Shown here: piece by piece, positions 44,068 through 53,926 of the stretch
Layout: each line of letters starts with the position of its first letter
Numbering within the stretch: the first letter of the stretch is position 1
DNA from: Polyangiaceae bacterium
GTDB lineage: Bacteria; Myxococcota_A; Polyangia; Polyangiales; Polyangiaceae
DNA length: 64,000 bases
NCBI GenBank assembly: GCA_020633235.1
Contig: JACKEA010000002.1
Location: forward strand, 806,001-870,000
Direction of reading: 5' to 3'
Translations under genes and position numbers: made by a program
The notes under the pieces: generated by a model
Seen by the model: the letters and a program-made list of their open reading frames with translations, nothing else
Databases searched by the model: none
Told to the model about the DNA's origin: nothing

Positions 44068-45527
44068 AGCGCGCGCTCCTCTTCGCGCTCGTGCTCGGCG
44101 GGTGCACCCATCCGCAGGGTCCCGCGGCGGCGCCGGCGGCTGGCGCGCCGCCGGCGGCGCGCGCCACGCCCAGCGCCGACTTTCGCGATCACGTTCCGGA
44201 ACCGGGGCCCGCCGACGCCGTGCGCATTCCGGCCCCGGAGGTCGCCAAGCTCGAGAACGGGCTCACGCTGTACGTGCTCCGACGCCCCGCGCGCGTCGTG
44301 AGCGTGCGCGTCTTGCTGCGGGCCGGCTCGAACCAGGACCCTGCGGGCAAGAGCGGACTTGCCGCGCTCACGGCGCGGCTTGCCAGCGAGGAAACGAAGG
44401 ATCACGACAGTACGGGGCTCGCGGAAGCCATCGAGTCATTGGGCGCGACCCTTTCGCGCAGCACCGGACGCCGGAGCTCCGAGCTCGGCTTGACGGTCCT
44501 GCCCGCCGACGTTCCGCGCGCCCTCTCCTTGCTCGCCGAGATCGTCGAGCGACCCGCGTTCCGCCCGAAGACCTTCGAACGCGTGCGCTCCGAGTGGCTC
44601 GACGGCCTCACCGCGGATCGACAGCGAGTCGAACGACTGTCGACCCTGGCTGGGTTCCGGCTGCTGCTCGGCCCGCGCCTGGGCGCGCCGACGGACGGCA
44701 GTCTCGACGACGTGAAGAAGCTGACCATCACGGACCTCCGACGCTTCCACGACGGCCACGTCACGCCGGCGCAGGCCGCCGTCATCCTGGTCGGCGATCT
44801 GGACCTGTCGCGAGCTCGAAAGGCCGTGGACGGCGCCTTTGGCGCGTGGCGCGCCCGGCAAGCCGAGGCGTCGGCGCCGCCGGCCCCGCCGCCGGCGCCG
44901 GAGAGCACGCAGATCGTGCTGGTGGACCGCCCGGGGGCGGTCCAGAGCGCGCTGTTCGTCGCACAGCCGTTTCCCCGGCTCGGTCAGCCGGGGCTGGAAG
45001 CGCGGGAGCTCTTGAGCGGGGCGATGGGCGGCCTGTTCACCTCCCGCATCAACAAGAACCTACGCGAGGAGCACGCCTACACCTACGGCGCGCGTTCCAC
45101 GGTGGTCGAGAGCCGCGAGTTCGGAGCCTTCATCGTGTCCACCAGCGTGCAGCGGGACGTGACGGCGCCGGCCCTCTCGGAGCTCCTGAAAGAGCTGCGC
45201 GCCGCCCCCAGCGACCGCCCCATCACTTTGGACGAGCTCGCGCGGGCGAGGGCCGATCGCGTCAGCCGACTGGGAGCGCACCTCGAGCACGTGGATCGCA
45301 TGGCGAACGATCTCTCGGAGCTGTTCGAGGAAGGACTCCCTGACGACTGGTTCCAGAAGCGTCCCGAGGACATCGCCGCAGTGACGCTTTCGGACATTCG
45401 AAGCGAGGCCAAGCGCCTCGACGTCGCCCACCTGGTCGTGGTGGTCGTCGGCGATGCCGCGGCCGTTCGCCCGGCGCTGGAGAAGCAGTTCACCGTGGTG
45501 TCCGCCGCCGCCGACCTCACGAAATAA
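44064..45527 (+). CDS. M16 peptidase, non-catalytic subunit (lipoprotein)
   Basis: A 487-residue lipoprotein (LVLGGCTH) of the M16 fold. In place of HxxEH the equivalent region reads GKSGLAALTARLASEET, so zinc is not bound. The substrate-binding R/Y region is conserved (INKNLREEHAYTYGARSTVV). It should pair with the upstream active subunit and anchor the complex to a membrane. The last codons are followed 8 nt later by the end of the convergent membrane-protein gene. Confidence 0.9.
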   Translation: MKRALLFALVLGGCTHPQGPAAAPAAGAPPAARATPSADFRDHVPEPGPADAVRIPAPEVAKLENGLTLYVLRRPARVVSVRVLLRAGSNQDPAGKSGLAALTARLASEETKDHDSTGLAEAIESLGATLSRSTGRRSSELGLTVLPADVPRALSLLAEIVERPAFRPKTFERVRSEWLDGLTADRQRVERLSTLAGFRLLLGPRLGAPTDGSLDDVKKLTITDLRRFHDGHVTPAQAAVILVGDLDLSRARKAVDGAFGAWRARQAEASAPPAPPPAPESTQIVLVDRPGAVQSALFVAQPFPRLGQPGLEARELLSGAMGGLFTSRINKNLREEHAYTYGARSTVVESREFGAFIVSTSVQRDVTAPALSELLKELRAAPSDRPITLDELARARADRVSRLGAHLEHVDRMANDLSELFEEGLPDDWFQKRPEDIAAVTLSDIRSEAKRLDVAHLVVVVVGDAAAVRPALEKQFTVVSAAADLTK

Positions 45528-45535
45528 CGCAAGGG

Positions 45536-46003
45536 CTACTGGTTCGGCGCGCTGACCGGCGGAGCATCGGGCTGGCCCTGACCCGAATCGCTGCCTCGGG
45601 CGGAGAGCAACGCCAGAAGCCCTCCGAAGGCAAAGGCCAACAGCCCGGCGATGCCCCAGATCACCCAAGGCAGCCAACTCGCCCGCGGCGCAGCCTGGGG
45701 TGGGTAGTAGGGCCGTCGGATCACCATCGTGGGATCGTACGTGCCCGGCAGGGCGTTCATCTGCCGGGTCGCGATGACCTCGGAGGGATCCATCTCCTCC
45801 GGGTGCTCCGCGACCACCACGCTGGGCTGGTCCACCGCCACGTTGACGCGAGGCTGTGGCGCGTGAGCCGCGGATTGCTGCGCGACGATCGCGTCGTCAC
45901 CCAGTTCTTCGAGCTCATCGACTTCTGGAGGGGAGCCGTAGGGGTGCTGGCGGGAGTGCGACACCGAGCCATGACTATATCGAGCGCCTCGACCCCGGTC
46001 CAC
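45536..46003 (-). CDS. hypothetical single-pass membrane protein
   Basis: A 155-residue protein with a long, acidic Pro/Glu-rich cytoplasmic tail, one membrane helix (about 110-133) and a short polar end. The short motif GTYDPTMVIRRP before the helix may be a regulatory or kinase-target site. The start is uncertain: an in-frame GTG at 45964 would shorten it by 13 residues. It is divergent from the antiporter gene with about 75 nt between starts. Function unknown. Confidence 0.6.
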   Translation of the reverse strand: MDRGRGARYSHGSVSHSRQHPYGSPPEVDELEELGDDAIVAQQSAAHAPQPRVNVAVDQPSVVVAEHPEEMDPSEVIATRQMNALPGTYDPTMVIRRPYYPPQAAPRASWLPWVIWGIAGLLAFAFGGLLALLSARGSDSGQGQPDAPPVSAPNQ

Positions 46004-46077
46004 CCGGCCGAAGGCCGATTGCCGGCCCCCGGACCTATGCCGAAACGGCAGCGTTGCACTACAGTGCTCGGGTCGCC

Positions 46078-47651
46078 ATGGACTCCGTCACCCTCTTTCT
46101 GCTTTCGATCGCGGGCATCTTTCTGATCGGCGCGGTGGGGGAGATCATCTTCCAGCGCACGAACATCCCGGACGTGATCTGGCTGATTCTCGCCGGCATC
46201 CTGCTCGGTCCCGTCAGCGGCTTGGTGACGAAGCCGAGACTCAACGCCATCGCGCCGTACTTCGCGGCGGTCACGCTGGTGGTCGTGCTGTTCGAGGGCG
46301 GCACGGCGCTACGCTTGCGCGAGCTGCGCAAGGCCGCCCCACGCTCGAGCGCGCTCGCGCTGCTGTCGTTCTTGGCGTCCGCGTCCATGATGGCGGTGGT
46401 CAGCATGCTGGCCGCCTGGGTTGGCTGGCTGCCGGCCAGCTGGACCTGGACCCACGGCTGGCTTTTGGGGGCCATTTTGGGCGGCTCGAGCTCCATCATC
46501 GTGATGCCCGCGATGCAGCAGGCGCGGGTCGCGCCCCGCGTCGGTAACCTCGTGAACCTGGAGTCGGCCCTCACCGACGCGTTCTGCGTCGTCAGCACCG
46601 TCGCCATCATCGACGTGATGGTGAAGGGCAACACGGGCGCCGCCGGCCCCGCGGTGGCATTGCTGCGCTCCTTCGGCATCGGTCTCGCCATCGGCTTGGT
46701 CGCCGGCCTGATCTGGCTGCTGCTGCTCAAGTTCCTACAGGACAGCGAGCACGCCTACCCCGTCACCCTTTCCGCGCTGCTGATCTTGTACGTCGTGATC
46801 GACAAGATGGGCGGCAGTGCAGCCCTCGGCATCCTGGCGGTGGCGGTGATCTTGGGGAACGCCCCGTCGCTGTCCAAGAAGATCGGCCTGGTAGAGCGCG
46901 CCCAGCTCGATACCTCCGTGCGCGGTTTCCATCGCCAGATGGCGTTCATCATCAAGTCCTTCTTCTTCGTGTTCATCGGCGCCATGCTGGCGGGGCCCAT
47001 CTCGCTGCTGCTGTTGGGCGCCATCTTGGGTGGCTTGCTCTTCGCAGCCCGGATTCCCGCCACGCGCATCGCGACCATCGCGAGCGGTCTCACCTCCGAC
47101 GAGAAGAACCTGGTCACCGTCGCCATGCCGCGCGGCATGGCCGCCGGCGTGCTGGCGACGCTGCCGGTGTCGGCAGGCATTGCGGGCACCGATTCGTTGC
47201 CCGTCGTGGTGTTCGCTTGCGTGCTGGTGACCATCCTGGTGTTCGCCCTCGGCTTCCCGGTGATCAAACGCGGCATGCAGCCCGTGGATCCAGAACCGAT
47301 GTCGGAGGAGCTGAGCGTGCCGGCCCCTGCCGTGATGGCGGCGGCGCTGGCCCCGTGGCGGCGGCGCCAGCACCCGTGGCCACGCCGGCACCCGTGGCGG
47401 CGCCGGCACCCGTGGCGCCCCAGGCGCCAGCGCCGACGCCGGTCGCCCCGCTGCCGGCGGCGCCGGAGCCCGTCACCCAACCCGTCGCGCAGTATCCGGG
47501 CGCGCCGATCCCTGGTGGCGTTCCGACGACCCAGCCGATCCCCCAGCAGACCGCGTCGGGATCCGCGCCGAACCAACAACAGGAAGCGGAAAATCAGACG
47601 CTGCTCGGGCACCCGCTCCCCCCGGGCCCGCGCGATCCCAACGCCGGCTGA
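46078..47651 (+). CDS. CPA-family cation/proton antiporter with frameshifted tail
   Basis: Membrane antiporter with about 12 helices of the monovalent cation:proton antiporter-1/2 type. Signatures are PDVIWLILAGILLGPVSGLV, LVVVLFEGGTALRLRELRK, GAILGGSSSIIVMPAMQQ, NLESALTDAFCVV and SAALGILAVAVILGNAP. The frame is coherent to about residue 420. It then turns into an Arg/Trp/Pro stretch that runs 73 nt into the next gene, to 47724. A one-base shift near the C-run at 47351-47354 instead gives a typical Pro/Ala-rich tail (APVATPAPVAAPAPV) ending at 47651, next to the CLC stop. I annotate the restored 524-residue form. The cause, sequencing error or true mutation, is open. Confidence 0.88.
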
Positions 47652-49523
47652 TCAAGCCGCGGGCTTGCTCTCCACGCCGCTCTCGTCGATGCCGCTACGG
47701 CGCCGCACCAGCTCCTGGCTGTAGGTGTGGAGCAGCTGCTCGTAGCTGAGCATGCCGACGATTTCCCCGCCGCCCTCCGAGTCCACCACGGGTAGCTCGG
47801 GATAGTGCGACGAAGCGAAGCGCTCCAAAGCGACCGCGAGCGTGTCTTCTTGAGTGACGGTGACCAGCGGCATCGCGCAATCGGCGGCAATGGCGAGCTT
47901 GCCCATCTCCTCGTCGAAGAAGAACGCGCGCACCGTGTCCAGGGTCACGATGCCGGAGAGCTCGCCTCGCGGCCCAACGACGGGGAACACCGTCTGGTTG
48001 CAGCCCGTGGTCACGCGCAGCACCTCCGCCAGCGGCGTGGACGCCGGCAGCGGCTTGACCGGCTGTTTGTCGAACACCGTGCCCACCCGCACGTGCTGCA
48101 GCAGATCCAAGACGTACTCCGCACCGTGCGCCGGGGAATCCCGCCGCGTCCCCACCTGCTTTTCGTACAGCGTGAAGCGGCGGAGCAGGGTGAAGGTAAC
48201 GACCTCCGCCAACATCAGCGGCACCAGCAGGTCGTAGCTTCCGGTCATCTCGCTCGCCATCACCAGGGAGGAAATGGGCACGTGAGCGACGCCCCCGAAG
48301 AAGCACGCCATGCCGACGATGACGAAGGCTCCCGGCTGCGGCACCACGTGGGGAAACCACTCGTGGAAGGCGAAGCCGAAGGCGCCGCCGATCATGCCGC
48401 CCACGACCACGGAAGGACCGAACACGCCTCCGGAGCCCCCAGAGGAAACCGAGAGCGAGGTAGTGAGCACCTTCAAGAGGGCGATGCCGAGCATCGTTCC
48501 CGCGCCAATCCAACCAATGGGCAGCACGTGGTGACGGGGCAGGAGCGCCTCTTGCAGCCAGCCGTAGCTGGCGCCCAACGCCTGCGGCGCAGCCAGCGCC
48601 AAGAGACCCACGGCCAAGCCGCCGAACATGGGCTTGATGGTGTTGGGCATCTTCAGCTTGTGGAACACGCGGTCCCGCATGCCATAGAAGACCTTGATGT
48701 AGATCCAGCCCACGAGCGCGGCGAACACCGCCATCACCATGTAGAGGGGCAGCTGACGCGGATCGAAGGAGTAGTGCTTCTCCGTGACGAAGATGGTCCC
48801 TTCGCCGAACAACATGGTGAACACGGAGTAGGCGACCACGGACGAAAGCACCGCGGGAACGAGCGCATCGACCTCGAAGTCGTCCTTGTACAGCACCTCC
48901 ACCAAGAACAGCGCGGCGCCCAGGGGCGTGCGAAAGATGGCGCCGATGCCGCCGGCCGCGCCGGCGATGAGCATCAAGCGGCGTTCCCGAGCGGAGAGCT
49001 TCAGGGCGGAGCCGAGCACCGAGCCGAAGCCCGCGCCGATCTGGGCGATGGGCCCCTCGCGACCGGCGCTGCCACCGGTACCGATCAGGACCACCGACGC
49101 GAGCGCCTTGACGATGGGCACCCGGGGGCGAATGCGGCCACCGTGACGGTGGAAAGATTCGATCAGCGCGTCCGTTCCGTGGCCTTCCGCTTCTGGCGCG
49201 AAGCGAAACACGATGAGCCCGGAGATGAGCCCGCCCAAGGCCGGCGAGAGGACCATGACCCACTTGCGGACCTCTCCGGGAGGAACCTCACCGAAGAGCG
49301 AGTGCTCCCCGTGCGGCTCGAGCGGCGGCATGTGAGCACCGACACCCAGCATCGTGTGCCGGATCCAATCCATGCCCACGTAGAACGCCGCAGCGCCGAG
49401 ACCGGCGACGACACCTATGACCAAGCCAAGACCAACCCAACGAGAGACGGCCCTGAACTCGAACAAGCGAGCGAAGGCGCCGAGGTCCGCCAAGGTCGGG
49501 ATGCCAGGCAACCCTTTCCGCAT
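47652..49523 (-). CDS. CLC-type chloride channel/transporter with CBS domains
   Basis: A 623-residue protein from the ATG at 49523; an upstream ATG adds 8 residues. The N-terminal 440 residues form the CLC fold. GTGGSAGREGPIAQIG holds the selectivity loop and the gating Glu of GREGP, and SSGGSGGVFGPSVVVGG holds the GxFxP loop; the external gating Glu favours Cl-/H+ exchange over a pure channel. The C-terminus carries two CBS domains (about 490-610, TVFPVVGPRGELSGIVTLD; PELPVVDSEGGGEIVGML), probably nucleotide sensors. It ends one base from the antiporter stop on the other strand. Both are ion/proton antiporters, though transcribed convergently. Confidence 0.93.
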   Translation of the reverse strand: MRKGLPGIPTLADLGAFARLFEFRAVSRWVGLGLVIGVVAGLGAAAFYVGMDWIRHTMLGVGAHMPPLEPHGEHSLFGEVPPGEVRKWVMVLSPALGGLISGLIVFRFAPEAEGHGTDALIESFHRHGGRIRPRVPIVKALASVVLIGTGGSAGREGPIAQIGAGFGSVLGSALKLSARERRLMLIAGAAGGIGAIFRTPLGAALFLVEVLYKDDFEVDALVPAVLSSVVAYSVFTMLFGEGTIFVTEKHYSFDPRQLPLYMVMAVFAALVGWIYIKVFYGMRDRVFHKLKMPNTIKPMFGGLAVGLLALAAPQALGASYGWLQEALLPRHHVLPIGWIGAGTMLGIALLKVLTTSLSVSSGGSGGVFGPSVVVGGMIGGAFGFAFHEWFPHVVPQPGAFVIVGMACFFGGVAHVPISSLVMASEMTGSYDLLVPLMLAEVVTFTLLRRFTLYEKQVGTRRDSPAHGAEYVLDLLQHVRVGTVFDKQPVKPLPASTPLAEVLRVTTGCNQTVFPVVGPRGELSGIVTLDTVRAFFFDEEMGKLAIAADCAMPLVTVTQEDTLAVALERFASSHYPELPVVDSEGGGEIVGMLSYEQLLHTYSQELVRRRSGIDESGVESKPAA

Positions 49524-49629
49524 GGCGGGCGGACTCTGCCAACACAAGTGACGCTGCGCAAGGAGAACCGCGGGACTTTCTCACTGCTGTTTGCATGAAC
49601 CGGGCCGGAGCGCGTAACATTGGGGAATC

Positions 49630-51648
49630 GTGGGCTCCGACGGTCCTATCCTGGTCGTCGATGACGACACCGTCAGCCGCCACGTTTTGGGAGAGACGCT
49701 GGCCGGTGCGGGCCTATCGGTCGTGGAGCTTGCGGGTGGTGCAGAGGCGCTGGCCTGGTTGGAGCAGCAGACCCCCGCCGTGGTGCTCCTGGATCTGGTG
49801 ATGCCGGATCCCGACGGCTACGCGGTCCTGCGACACCTTCGAGCGAGCTCACGGCTCGCGGACATTCCGGTGGTGGTGCTCACCGCCCTCGACTCCAACG
49901 AGGAGATCCGACGCGTGTTCTCGTCGGGGGCCGACGACTACGTCCACAAACCGTTCCGCCCCGCCGAGCTCGTCGCGCGCATCCGGGGTCAGATGCGGGT
50001 ACGGGATTACGTGGAGCGTCTGAGTCGCCGGGAGCGCGACTCCCAGACGGTGCTGGAGCTGACGCAGGCGCTGGCCTCCACGCTGGACATTCGGGGCATC
50101 CTGTTCACCGTGGTGCAGCGGGTTGCAGAGGTGGCACGGGTGGACCGTTGCAGCATCGTCTTGGTTCGAGACAAGAGCGACATCGGCTACGTCGTGGCCA
50201 CCAGCGACGACGCGGAGCTGAAGGACCTACCCATCGAGCTGGCGAACTACCCGGAAATCCGGGAAGTACTCAGCACTGGGCGAGCCCTCGTGATCCGTGA
50301 CGCGAAAGCGCATCCGCTGCTCGAGATGGTGCGCCAACGGGAAACGTCTCTGGAGTTCACGTCCCTCGGGCTAGTGCCCATTTCCCACGACAACCGCCCC
50401 ATGGGCGTGATCTTCTTGCGCTCCCGCGCCAGCGTCACGTTCGCCGACCACGAGCTGGCGCTGGTGCACACGGTGGCAAACGCCACTGCCATCGCGCTGA
50501 GAAACGCGCGGATCTTGCAGTCGCTGCGGGATGCCACCCAGGAGAGCACCTTCGCCCGGGTGGAGGCCGAGCGCCGAGCCCGCGTGTTCCAGCGCTACGC
50601 GGACATCTTCGAGAGCGCCGCCGACGGCATGGTCGTGATCGACAAGACCGGCCGAGTCCTGTTCGCGAATCCAAGAGCCCGCGAGATCACGGGGTTCTCG
50701 GAAACGGAGCTGATGGGCATGCCCCTCGGCCAGCTGCTGGGGGAAAGCCCGGAGCTCGCCGAGAAGCTCCTGTCCGGATTCGCCAAGGGCTTCTATCCGC
50801 GCGAGGTGGACATCGACGCGACCACCAAGAACGAGCACGGCATCGTGCTGAACGTGAGCTTCAGCTCGGTGCTCCACGAGGAAGACGCCGTGCAGTTCAC
50901 CTTCCGGGACGTGACCCAGGAGCGACAGACCGAAATCGAGCTCCGCCAGACCAAGGACTTCCTCGAGCGGGTGATCGAGGCTTCCGTCGATGGCATCGTG
51001 TCGGCGGACGTGAGCGGACGGGTGCTGCTGTTCAATCGCGCGGCGTCCCGTATCTTCGGCTATCCGGCGGAAACGGTGGTGGGCAAGCTGAACGTGGAGA
51101 AGCTCTACCCCGCCGGCATCGCGCGCCAGGTGATGCAGAACATCCGGGATCCGAACGTCAACGGCCCCGGGCGCCTCGAGGACTACCGAGTGGACATGGT
51201 CAGCGCCACGGGGGAGCCCATCCCGGTGACGCTCTCTGCCTCGTTGATCGTGGAGAACGGCCGCGTCGTCGGCTCGGTGGGCATCTTCACGGACATCCGC
51301 GAGAAGCTCCGCATGGAGAAACGCCTGGAAAGCGCCCAAGAAGAGCTCAGAAATCGAGAGAAGCAAGCCATCGTGGCGGAGCTCGCCGGCGCCGCTGCCC
51401 ATGAGCTGAATCAGCCTTTGACCAGCGTCATTGGATACGCAGAGCTGTTGCGTCGTAATTTGGACTCGGAGACCCCACTCTACAACGCTGCTTCGGTGAT
51501 CATGTCCGAGGCGGAGCGAATGGCGGAGATCGTTCGCAAAGTCGGCAAGATCACCAAGTACGAGACCAAGAGCTACGTCGGGGGCGCGAAGATCCTGGAC
51601 CTGGAGAAGGCCAGCGCGGATTCGGACCCGGAGAGCGTCAGGCGATGA
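49630..51648 (+). CDS. receiver-GAF-PAS-PAS-HisKA protein lacking ATPase domain
   Basis: A 672-residue cytoplasmic signalling protein with a GTG start. In order: receiver domain (about 7-125; ILVVDDDTVSRHV, phospho-acceptor in VVLLDLVMPDPDG, KPFRPAEL), GAF (about 140-300), two PAS domains (about 320-440, FESAADGMVVIDKTGRVLFA; 445-560, IEASVDGIVSADVSGRVLLF) and a HisKA-like helix pair, AGAAAHELNQPLTSVIGYAE, with phospho-His. It stops shortly after, with no HATPase domain. The next gene overlaps its stop (ATGA) and supplies a full HisKA-HATPase module, so the pair probably works together, with transphosphorylation or dimerisation. Confidence 0.9.
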   Translation: MGSDGPILVVDDDTVSRHVLGETLAGAGLSVVELAGGAEALAWLEQQTPAVVLLDLVMPDPDGYAVLRHLRASSRLADIPVVVLTALDSNEEIRRVFSSGADDYVHKPFRPAELVARIRGQMRVRDYVERLSRRERDSQTVLELTQALASTLDIRGILFTVVQRVAEVARVDRCSIVLVRDKSDIGYVVATSDDAELKDLPIELANYPEIREVLSTGRALVIRDAKAHPLLEMVRQRETSLEFTSLGLVPISHDNRPMGVIFLRSRASVTFADHELALVHTVANATAIALRNARILQSLRDATQESTFARVEAERRARVFQRYADIFESAADGMVVIDKTGRVLFANPRAREITGFSETELMGMPLGQLLGESPELAEKLLSGFAKGFYPREVDIDATTKNEHGIVLNVSFSSVLHEEDAVQFTFRDVTQERQTEIELRQTKDFLERVIEASVDGIVSADVSGRVLLFNRAASRIFGYPAETVVGKLNVEKLYPAGIARQVMQNIRDPNVNGPGRLEDYRVDMVSATGEPIPVTLSASLIVENGRVVGSVGIFTDIREKLRMEKRLESAQEELRNREKQAIVAELAGAAAHELNQPLTSVIGYAELLRRNLDSETPLYNAASVIMSEAERMAEIVRKVGKITKYETKSYVGGAKILDLEKASADSDPESVRR

Positions 51649-52868
51649 GCGGACACGCGAACGACAGGGGGAGAGGAAAATCCTCCGGGGATTTGCACTC
51701 CGACGCCCGGGATCTGGCGCCGACCGAGTCGAGCCGCGTGACCCGGCCGCCCGCCGCCCTGCCGCCTCATCGCCTGGAGGCGCTGCTCACCCTCGCAACT
51801 CAACTGCGCGCGGATCAGGGCACCCGAGAGCTGTGCCGGGACTTCGTGAGAGGCATCGCGCGGCAGCTCCCAGGGCTGGGCGTGGCGGTGGTCGTGCCTC
51901 GGGTGGGCGTCGTGGAAGGCGTGGAGCCGAGCGGTGCTTCTCTCGGCGCCGAGGCCAGCCCGACCCGTCCCTTCCCCCAGCTACCCTACGAGCGGGTGGT
52001 GCCCATTGGAACGCACGCCACCACGCTGCGCCTGGGTAGCGATGGTCCCGAGACGGCGGAGGAAGAGCACTTCTTGCTGCGGGCCGCGGACCTCCTGGAG
52101 AGCTTCCTCGAGCAAGCCCGGACGTTCGAAGCCATCGAGCGACACGAACGAGACCTCGCAGATCTTCGCTCCCGCGTGATCCAGACTGAAAAGCTGGCGG
52201 CCCTCGGGCAGCTGGCGGCCGGAATCATGCACGAGCTCAACAATCCCCTGACCTCCATCGTGGCCTACGCCGACCAGCTGCAGAGAAACTCCGACTCCCT
52301 GCCGCCGGAGTCCTCCGAGCGGCTGGCCCGCATCGAAGAAGCGGCCGAACGCGTGCTCGATCTGTCGCGGGACGTGGTGGGCTACGCGCGGCCTGCCGGG
52401 AGCATTCCGGCGCCCGTGCCCGTCGCCCAGGTCGTGAACCGTGCGCTCTCCTTCTGTGAGCACGAGCTGTCGGAGTGCTCGATCACGGTGGACGTGCACG
52501 TGCCTGCGTCAGGCCTGTTGGTCAGCGGCTTCTCCGGCCCCCTCACCCAGGTCTTCGTCAATCTCTTCACCAACGCGGCCCACGCCATGCGCGAGCGGGG
52601 TGGAACGCTTCGAGTGCGGGCCACTCGCACGAAGCAGACCATCATCGTGGACGTGTCGGACGACGGAGTGGGAATGGAGAGCAACGAGCTCACCCGCATC
52701 TTCGAGCCCTTCTACACTACCAAGGAGAGCGGGCGCGGCTCGGGGCTGGGGCTCTTCATCGTGCGAAACATCATCGACGCCCACGGCGGGCTCCTGGAGC
52801 CAACGAGCACCCCGGGCGTCGGCACCACGTTCCGGATCACGCTGCCGCCAGCAGCGGACCCCGAGTGA
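51645..52868 (+). CDS. sensor histidine kinase
   Basis: A 407-residue histidine kinase. A GAF-like region (about 45-165) is followed by a coiled coil and the H-box AAGIMHELNNPLTSIVAYAD. The HATPase has the N-box NLFTNAAHAM, DDGVGM, FEPFYTTKESGRGSGLGLF and the closing GVGTTFRITLP, all intact. No membrane helix is evident, so it senses a cytoplasmic signal. The ATG lies inside the stop of the upstream receiver/PAS protein. It lacks a receiver domain; its partner carries one at its N-terminus. Confidence 0.93.
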   Translation: MSGHANDRGRGKSSGDLHSDARDLAPTESSRVTRPPAALPPHRLEALLTLATQLRADQGTRELCRDFVRGIARQLPGLGVAVVVPRVGVVEGVEPSGASLGAEASPTRPFPQLPYERVVPIGTHATTLRLGSDGPETAEEEHFLLRAADLLESFLEQARTFEAIERHERDLADLRSRVIQTEKLAALGQLAAGIMHELNNPLTSIVAYADQLQRNSDSLPPESSERLARIEEAAERVLDLSRDVVGYARPAGSIPAPVPVAQVVNRALSFCEHELSECSITVDVHVPASGLLVSGFSGPLTQVFVNLFTNAAHAMRERGGTLRVRATRTKQTIIVDVSDDGVGMESNELTRIFEPFYTTKESGRGSGLGLFIVRNIIDAHGGLLEPTSTPGVGTTFRITLPPAADPE

Positions 52869-52871
52869 GGC

Positions 52872-53390
52872 TCACTTCACCACGCGGATGACGAGCACGA
52901 GGATGCCACCCTTGTAGCTCTGCCCCGCCACGATGAACGACTGCCCCACCTTGGCCTTCACCTCCAACAGGGGCAGGAAGGTCTTGCCTTTGGGCTGATT
53001 GATGCTGGCGCTGATCCTGAGCTGCTCCTTGGGAAGGATCTCGAGCAGCTTGGTCTTGAGCACGCGCCGGTTGGGGAGCTCCAGAGTCTTGGGATCGTCC
53101 TTCACCAGCGGGAGCTTGTTGCGCGAGAGGAGCTCGTAGCTGTCGTAGGAGGAGAACGGCGGCTTCTTGAGCTCAGGCATGTCGCCGATGTTCTTGTCGA
53201 TGCCCTTGCCCGAGTTGGTGGCATGCAGCACGAGCACTTCGGCGTGGTACTTCGCCTGCTCCGCCTCGCGCTTGGTCTTGCCCTTGTCGGCTGCCGGGGC
53301 TTTGTCCGCCGGCGCCTTGCCCTGGGCACCAGCCGGCAGAGCGATGAGCAGCCCGAGCGCGAGTGCCAGGGCAGTAGTCGAAGTTCTCAT
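52872..53390 (-). CDS. secreted hypothetical protein (operon end)
   Basis: A 172-residue exported protein with a clear signal peptide (ALALGLLIALPAGAQG) and a Lys/Ala-rich linker. The C-terminal domain of about 110 residues contains YDSYELLSRNKLPL and ILPKEQLRISASIN, with beta-rich hydrophobic ends. No family is recognised. The ATG overlaps the stop of the anti-sigma-like gene (ATGA). It could be the extracytoplasmic element of the ECF regulatory unit. Its stop lies 3 nt from the end of the convergent kinase gene. Confidence 0.7.
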   Translation of the reverse strand: MRTSTTALALALGLLIALPAGAQGKAPADKAPAADKGKTKREAEQAKYHAEVLVLHATNSGKGIDKNIGDMPELKKPPFSSYDSYELLSRNKLPLVKDDPKTLELPNRRVLKTKLLEILPKEQLRISASINQPKGKTFLPLLEVKAKVGQSFIVAGQSYKGGILVLVIRVVK

Positions 53391-53926
53391 AGTGGTTCCA
53401 TCCTATCGCCACCCTCGGTGGCGTCGTCCGTGAGCCAGACCACGGGCGTCGTCTCGGTGCCCGCGGGCACCATGAAGATTGCTCCGTTCTGGCCCCCGAA
53501 GTCGATGCTTTCGATGGCCGCCGGGGAAGACGGCTCGCTTTCCGCGACGGCGGGCATTTGCTCCGGGGGCAACGGCTGGACCTGCGGGGGCGGCGGAAGC
53601 GTGAGCGCGAGCTGAGGCTCCGGCTCCGAGTGCTTCGCCAGATTCAACGCCAGTGCTGCCGCCGCAGCCATGGCCATGGCCGCCGCAACGACGCCCCAGC
53701 GGTGGCGCGGTGCTGAGTCCGCCGGGGGCTCTTCCGCGTCCAGCGCCGCCATCACGTCTTCCGTGACGGACACGCCCTCCCCCCGCTCGGCGGCCCACAG
53801 GCGAACGGCGTCGCCCACCTGATCGAGGCCTTCGAGGACGGCGAGCTCTTCTTCCGTCAGCTCTGCATCGAGCTCCAGCTCCTCGTCATGGAGCTGCATC
53901 AGCTCCACGTGCCGATGCTCGGTCAC
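53387..53926 (-). CDS. anti-sigma-factor-like membrane protein
   Basis: A 179-residue protein with an acidic, helical cytoplasmic domain (1-75; ELDAELTEEELAVLEGLDQV), one membrane helix (about 77-97) and a Pro/Glu-rich periplasmic part (ALTLPPPPQVQPLPPEQMPA). It has no His/Cys zinc-anti-sigma motif. GTG start overlapping the ECF sigma stop (GTGA). Size, topology and position fit an anti-sigma factor for that sigma, but the sequence does not prove it. Confidence 0.7.
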   Translation of the reverse strand: MTEHRHVELMQLHDEELELDAELTEEELAVLEGLDQVGDAVRLWAAERGEGVSVTEDVMAALDAEEPPADSAPRHRWGVVAAAMAMAAAAALALNLAKHSEPEPQLALTLPPPPQVQPLPPEQMPAVAESEPSSPAAIESIDFGGQNGAIFMVPAGTETTPVVWLTDDATEGGDRMEPL

